Positions 58,156-64,000 of a stretch of DNA of 64,000 nt are shown piece after piece. The notes under the pieces were generated by a model. The model was not told the DNA's origin. It worked only from the letters and a program-made list of their open reading frames with translations, and searched no databases. The stretch lies in the NCBI GenBank assembly GCA_029531795.1, contig JAPEIS010000002.1, positions 2,542,001 through 2,606,000 on the forward strand, read 5' to 3'. The stretch's first letter is position 1, and every line of letters begins with the position of its first letter. Both the position numbers and the translations under genes were made by a program. This DNA is from Sclerotinia nivalis. Taxonomy: Eukaryota; Ascomycota; Leotiomycetes; Helotiales; Sclerotiniaceae.

Positions 58156-59356
58156 TTACAATCGTAACATTTTGGCGACGTAGTTCTCAATCAACTGCTC
58201 GTTAGGGAAACTCATATCTTCCAATTTCTGTGCATATGGTGTAGGGACTTCGGCACCAGTAATTCTTTGAGCTGGAGCATCGAGATAATCGAAACCGAAT
58301 TCCATAGTCAAGGCAAGCAATTCAGCACCGACACCGAAAGCTGGGAAACCGGACTCGACGGCAAGGAGACGGTGGGTCTTCTTCAGGGAGGTCATGATAG
58401 TTTCGACATCCAAAGGCTTGATGGATCGGAGATTGATAACTTCGACTTCGACGCCATACTTCTTCTTAAGGTTCTCAGCTGCGACAAGGGATTGTCCAAC
58501 ACAGCGGGACAAAGTAACGATAGTGAGATCCTTTCCAGCGCGCTCAATCTTGGCTTTTCCGAAAGGAAGAACGAAGTCATTCTTTTGGGCAGCTTCGCTC
58601 ATGGGGAAAGATTGACCGTACAACAATTCGTTCTCGAGAACGCAGACAGGGTTGGGGTCGCGAATAGCGGCCTTGAGTAATCCTTTGGCATCTTCGGCAC
58701 TCCATGGAGTGACGACCTTGAGACCGGGTATGCTTCCGTACCATGCAGAGTAATCTTGTGAATGTTGTGCAGCGACACCAGATGCGAAACCGTTAGGTCC
58801 GCGGAATGTGATGTTGCAGGGTTGGATACCACCGGACATGTAGTGAGTTTTGGCGGCGGAGTTGACAATTTGATCAATGGCTTGCATAGCGAAGTTGAAA
58901 GTCATGAACTCGCACTGCAAAATTGTTTTAGCCATTATTTTCTCTTATCTCGATAGCCCCTCAGCCCAAAACGAGTGAGGGGTGAAAAGTCCTTACCACA
59001 GGATGTAGACCTGCCAATGCAGCACCGACAGTTAATCCGCAGAAACCCGATTCAGTGATAGGACTGTCAATTACTCTCTTTTCACCGAAACGATCCAGTA
59101 ATCCCTTGGTAACCTTGTATGCGCCATTGTATTGAGCGACTTCCTCACCCAGAACGAAAACCTTTGGATTTAACTCCAATTCTTCCGCCAAAGCTTCGTT
59201 CAAGGCCTCTCTAACTGTGTATTCCTTAACACCACTTTCCTGTGCATATCTTCTGGTTTGCACAATGGCCGGTAGACGGGGAACTGATTGAAAAGCACTT
59301 CGTGTAGGGCGGGCTGAGGAAGCGAAACGAGTCGCTGGTCGTAGGAATCGTGACAT
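58156..59356 (-). CDS. PDB1: Pyruvate dehydrogenase E1 component, beta subunit
   Basis: Two exons, 58997-59356 and 58156-58914 (82-bp intron, GTAAGG...GCAG), giving 372 residues. The presequence is basic and hydroxylated ([20 protein letters not shown]). Family blocks: [40 protein letters not shown] (the thiamine diphosphate-contacting Glu), [42 protein letters not shown] and [16 protein letters not shown]1 decarboxylates pyruvate with ThDP and acetylates the lipoyl group of E2 in the mitochondrial matrix. The protein matches the usual length of E1-beta precursors and has no missing block. Confidence 0.96.
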
Positions 59357-60874
59357 CTTGAAGATGAAGTTGTGTGATTAAAGAGAAGACCTCAGCGAAG
59401 AAGTACAAGAGAAGGGTCGTGAAAATATAAAGGAATGGAGGAAAATTGACAAGCTACTAGGTATTCTCACAATCCTTCAAATCGAGTGGCACGTTGGGAC
59501 TTTTTGTTCAAAGCTTACACTCCGCGCTCCGAAATGTTGATAGATAATCTAAACTTAATTCGGCTTAGCTTCCGGAAGCATTAGGGCGAGATTTGAGATC
59601 GCGAACTTCACTCTCAACAGCAACAATGAAATAATTGATAGTGTTTATATATCCAAAGAAATAACTTCAATAGAAATGGGTTCTATATGTTCTATATGTT
59701 CAAGGTTCCAGTGAATCGGTTGAAATAGTCAGATGAAAATTCGCAGTGCTATTTGGAAGTTCCAGGACGGGCCAGGGCCTTATCGTTCTTGGATGACTGG
59801 TGTATTCAAGCTTCATTTGTCCTAGAATGTGTGAGATTTCGAGTTATCTCAATCTCCTTGGTGATGAGACAGGTTGTACATCTGCCCAGAGTATTATGGA
59901 TAGTCCGGACAAGATTTGAAAACGTGGATATAATCGGGTGCCGTGAGAAAGTGGGCGAATAGATGCGGCACATGAGAACATTAATTAGGTTGTTGCGCTC
60001 GTGGCTATTTGGTGTAAAGGTTGTGATGTTGCGCGTAGGTTTGTGCGGAGCAGGCTGGTTGGGTTCTGTGGATCCTGATTTGACCCAGTATTGGAGTACT
60101 TTGAATATAGCTTCATTGTTGCTAGCTTGGAAGAATAGAATACAATATGAAGGATGGTAGGTGTTCACAACTGCGGGCTTTTCATAGAGGGGAATGCGGA
60201 TGTTGGTAACTGTGAATGGTTTATGGAATTATTTGTTTACTGGTAGCAGCCGCAGAAAGTTCAACGAAGAAACTGCCAGTGCTTCCCATCACCTGTAATT
60301 GTTCCGGCCTTTGATAGTCATCAAATATGAAACATTCCAACCACAGTAGAGCTCTCACTATTTCATTGTGTATTAAAGGTAGACTTGCGGCACGTTTATA
60401 AGTCTGGTGTTTATGAAGTGGTATATTCTCGAGCTCGGCAGCGGAGCTGTGCTTTGCACTTTATGAGACTAACACCTCTCAGATATTGTTAAGAAAATAT
60501 ACATCCGATGATACAGAGTAGACTTTTGTGGAGTAACATTCGCGATAATAAAAAGCAAATATATACTTTAGGTCCACGAACCAAATATGTATTGAGTAAT
60601 ATATGATTGGTCCGCAATTAGTAATATACTTTGGGCTTTACAGGACTGATATTTACCAGATAGCATGATTTTGATGTAGATCAGAAGTCCCGGATATTTT
60701 CAAATATATAGTTATGACATTAAGTACTATTTTTGCTCCCTCACCTGTCTGTATATCAAAACAATAATACATTCAATACATATTTCTTCTGAGATACGTT
60801 ATAATGCAGGAGCAGGAGTAATCCAATACGCTATAGTAGCGCAAAACACCAGTGCCAACAATTTGCCATAGTCA
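59357..60874. other. Intergenic, 1.5 kb
   Basis: The region upstream of PDB1 and downstream of the large membrane-protein gene. Several short frames occur (59753-59962, 59806-60168) but antisense to each other and without motif or splice path. The part at 60480-60760 is AT-rich. No gene supported. Confidence 0.45.
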
Positions 60875-63800
60875 CTAACCCTCAAACAATTCCTGCAATC
60901 GATGCCAAGACAATTTACCAGTATCAAAAAGAACATCACGGATATTATAGGGATTATCCGCTGCTGCAAGACATATAAGACTCCCAATGACCGACCCAAT
61001 CATCACATGGAAGAGAGGAAACCCTGAATAGTGTTAGTGTATACATTGTATTGTGGATATACGAATAGCGAAAAAGGGTACCCACATTGTGGATCAGGGA
61101 GAGAGCGATGGCGACCCCGCGCAAAGCTAGGGAAATGATGACGTCGCAAGATTCCCGCACGACCACGACGTCTGGGTCGACCTAGAGGACCTGTCCAAAA
61201 ATGAGAGCGGATAGTGCGGATAGCACCAAGAATTGTTACACCGTATGCACGGTTCGTAAAGAACTCCGTCTCCCATCCCGTCATCGCCCAAAATAAGTAA
61301 GCCATTGAATCGATGAACCAATCAAGGGTGTATTGAGCCAGGTTCGTAAGGCGGATAAATAGCGCGTATTGGGCGGCTATTGCATCGAATATTCCTTGCA
61401 GGGGAGTAAGGTGATAGATGTTTATGATGTTGCGCAGAGCTGAGAACTGCTGTCTGATGTCTGCAAATAGGTGGATAACTATTGCGTATAGACGAATAAT
61501 ATAGGCGAGTATATTGCTTATTAGTGGTATTTGAGGCATGGGAGGCCGAGGAAAACGGTAATCTTCGAACTCGGTGAGTAGCCAATGAATATATGAGAAT
61601 GGCCGACGAACATAGGTGAACAACTCGTTTACTGACGGTAGTCGGTTCAGCGGTGGTGGAAAATGCCACTTCTCGGTGGAGACGGACCACACTGATGATT
61701 CACGAGAGCGAGGCAAAGCCTTGCCTGTGGCTTCCAGTGGAGGTTGTCCCGCCGGAGGAGGGATCCCTTCGGGGGGTAAAGGCGTATCGACCATTACTTG
61801 GCTCCAGGCATTTAGGTAGTGGCGTAGGGACATATAGAAGCCAAATACAAACAGGGGAGCCAATATATAAGTTGCGAAGAGTGAAACTTTTGCTGGGTCG
61901 AAAGATATTTGTAGAGGCGGGATGACCCTGGAAGAGCCAGCTCTTTCGTCTGGGGGTTGTTCAATGGTAGTAGGCGAACTGGACAATAAAGCCACTACAG
62001 GTGCTACTGGTTTCAGAAATACAGTGACTATTTTCGTTACCACCGGCAGAACGGGTTCTGTTACTGGTGTAATATGATCCGAAGCAATTTCTGGTTTGTT
62101 GTTTAATGTCTGTGTAGTGTTAGAGGGTAAGCCAGTCAGGAAAGCCACTACTGGTGCTATTGGTTCCAAAAATACGGTCACCAGTTTTGTTACTATCGGT
62201 AGAATAGGCCCTACTATTGATGTCACGAAAACTGGCACTATTTTCGTTACCATCGGTAGAAACGTGTCTACTGTTGGTGTGATGTGTCCTGGAGGAACAT
62301 CTGCTCTTGGTGGTTTGACATGCTGCGCCGTAACACGTGTTGTTGGTGGTAGAATAGGCTCCCCAACTTTTCCTGTTAGAATTTCTCCAAGTTTTGATCC
62401 TTCTAGCGTTTCTCCGAGTTCGAATTTTGTTAACACTTCTCCAAGATGTGATCCAAATAATTCTTTAATAAAGTCGTCACTTTGCCCTGGCCCCCACAAT
62501 GCTACTGGGAGATCTCTGAGGTGAGTTACCAAACATAACTGAGAGTCTAATTCTTCTGTTATTCTATCTGCGAGTTCTGACTCCGTTAATGTTTCCACGA
62601 GTTCAACTCCTACCAATGTTGCTGCATGTTCCGATTTTGCTAATGCTCTTCCGAGTCGTGAAATGGCTATCCTTTTTTGAGTATCAGATCCTAATAATAT
62701 ATCTCCAAGTATAGATCCTAATAATGATTCACCGAGGAGTTCAGATCCTGCCGACGTTTGTTCGAAGTTCAATGCTGCTAAATTTTCTCCAACGACTGAC
62801 CCTGCCAGTGCTTTTCTAAGCTCTGATAGTGCCACCTTTTCTGAAAGCCTTGAACTTTTGATTGCTTCTCCAAGTTTTGACCCCGTTAACATTTCTTCGA
62901 GTGTCGATTTTGAGAACCTCTCTCCTAATTCCGGGCTTATTCGGAAACTTGCCGGAAGCTCGTACTGTCCAGGTTCTGGTATTATCGAAACCGACGTATC
63001 ACCACCAATACCCGAAAGCCATTCGATCAGCGAAGAGTAGGTATTCGAGATATGCAAAAAGCTTCTAATATTCCTTCGAAATTCCTTATATATATTCATC
63101 ATTGGCGACATAGTTTTCACGTAGCCAATAATATACGTATACGCACGTTTTATAGGACCCAATTGTAACATCAGGGAGGAAAGAACAAGAAGAACGAGTG
63201 GATCCCACGCACTTGGAGTTGTGACGAGGAAGTATGTTGACATGCCAAAGGCAGAAAAATATTTGGAGAAGCGATTTATGGGTCCCCATTTGCTAGCATG
63301 GAACATATGGAATACATCCCATAATCTTGAGGATGTGATATATTCCGTGGTAGTATCCTGCAAGTCAGACAGATATTCCGCCGAGGTTGTGACAACAGCA
63401 GAGGCCAAGTTGTACCAGCCAGTGAAGGCTACAAACCATGAACTAACAAAACTAGTGACTGCGGTTTCCACTGGATTATACCATTCAGGTGAGATTCCCA
63501 ACCAACTAGCGACTTTGACGACGATATTTACTAATACCCAAAACCAAATCCTAATGAGCCGAGAGGATGCATCCCACCCATCGCGAGATGCCTTCCACAA
63601 ATCGGGCAAAATTCCCCAATAGATCTCTTCGTCATCTCCAAGGAAAAGCTGGGCGTAGAGAACGTATATCACTAGCAAATGGAGGCCAATCAAGGATAAG
63701 ACAAATGGGATATAATATAAAGCCGATTTAAAGAGCCATACATACAATATCCACAATTGTCGCCAAACGCTTTTTGCTTGAAAGCCGCCGCGCAGACTCG

Positions 63801-63951
63801 GGGGCAAGCTTTCATCGCCTTGAGCTGATGATGGGCGATTTGGATTATGCCCAGACGAAGAGGGCGAGGGAGGATCAGCTGGGTTTTTTCTCTCATCTCT
63901 AGGTGGAGGCCGCGATCCGCCAAAAAACTCGGCCAATTTAGAGCCTGCCAT
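60875..63951 (-). CDS. Large multi-pass membrane protein with nonapeptide repeats
   Basis: Two exons, 61086-63951 and 60875-61023, joined by a 62-bp intron (GTGGGT...ACACTAACACTATTCAG), giving 1004 residues. Without the intron the frame stops in low-quality sequence; with it the end gains a hydrophobic segment (FPLFHVMIGSVIGSLICLAAA). The N-terminus is Pro-rich. Hydrophobic segments at about 65-105, 130-155 and 235-270 are probable membrane spans. Residues about 338-534 are a 9-residue repeat, consensus L-G-E-x-L-x-x-S-x (LGEAIKSSR, LGDILLGSD, LGETLEGSK). Three related hydrophobic units follow (LPMVTKIVPVF, LPIVTKLVTVFLEPIAPVVA, LPVVTKIVTVFLKPVAPVVA). More hydrophobic helices lie in the last third. 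I do not recognise a family. Role unknown. Confidence 0.75.
61970..62290 (-). repeat. Three-fold coding repeat of a hydrophobic segment
   Basis: Three imperfect copies of a block encoding L-P-x-V-T-K-[IL]-V-x-V-F, two of them extended by L-[EK]-P-[IV]-A-P-V-V-A-[FL]-L. On DNA they show as recurring ttttcgttaccatcggtaga-like segments near 62235, 62185 and 62030. They may be re-entrant or membrane-lying helices. Confidence 0.65.
62331..62940 (-). repeat. 27-bp coding repeat array (nonapeptide LGExLxxSx)
   Basis: About fifteen degenerate 27-bp units code for successive nine-residue blocks, such as LGERFSKST, LEEMLTGSK, LGEAIKSSR, LSEKVALSE, LRKALAGSV and VGENLAALN. After a one-residue insertion come LGESLLGSI, LGDILLGSD, then (after two weaker units) LGRALAKSE and LVETLTESE. 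A non-repeat insert (about residues 482-505) precedes the last set, LGEVLTKFE, LGETLEGSK and LGEILTGKV. The frame is kept throughout, which implies selection on the protein. Confidence 0.8.
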
Positions 63952-64000
63952 ATCGAAAATAGACTTGCTGTGATTCTAATAGGAAATTGATCCGAGTAGC

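Overview
The window reads as nuclear DNA of a filamentous ascomycete (Pezizomycotina). Evidence: short introns (mostly 48-140 bp) with GT...CTAAC/CTAAT...AG signals, C-to-T/G-to-A scarred retroelements typical of repeat-induced point mutation (RIP), and single-copy genes with clear ascomycete architecture. The base composition and the look of the proteins suggest a Leotiomycete (Helotiales, perhaps Sclerotiniaceae); that placement is an inference from memory, not an alignment. No database search was run. Exon joints were set by hand from splice signals, reading-frame continuity and family knowledge, and every joined CDS length was checked to be divisible by three.

Layout. Positions 1-10,930 are a repeat block: a LINE (Tad-like) ORF1 fragment with stops at tryptophan codons, the 5'-truncated RNase H tail of another LINE, an inverted solo LTR (4103-4315, 5-bp target duplication), and a complete but dead Ty3-type chromovirus retrotransposon (4636-10279; 213-bp LTRs, gag, protease, RT, integrase, chromodomain, target duplication CTGTT), set in AT-rich DNA.

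Positions 11,200-23,900 are gene-dense: a small membrane-anchored protein, PRP38, VPS34, NSE4, MCP1 and a small C2H2 protein. Positions 23,900-28,300 hold no gene I can support. Positions 28,300-46,600 carry a short-chain dehydrogenase facing a fungal-specific transcription-factor-like gene, ISN1, a secreted metallophosphoesterase, mitochondrial GatA (HER2), a frameshifted methyltransferase, a conserved low-complexity protein and mitochondrial enoyl reductase (ETR1). Positions 48,600-64,000 carry NC2-beta, whose 1.77-kb intron contains a whole second gene on the same strand, then a mitoribosomal S35 protein, a protein tyrosine phosphatase, a CCDC97-like protein, ATG3, PDH E1-beta and a 1004-residue membrane protein built around a nonapeptide repeat.

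These are mainly independent housekeeping genes rather than one pathway. Two act in autophagy (VPS34, ATG3) and five in mitochondria (MCP1, GatA, ETR1, MRPS35, PDB1); ETR1 (mitochondrial fatty-acid synthesis, which feeds lipoate) and PDB1 (in a lipoate-dependent complex) are functionally linked. The most unusual items are the nested gene in the NC2-beta intron, the nonapeptide-repeat membrane protein, and a candidate self-priming site in the retrotransposon.
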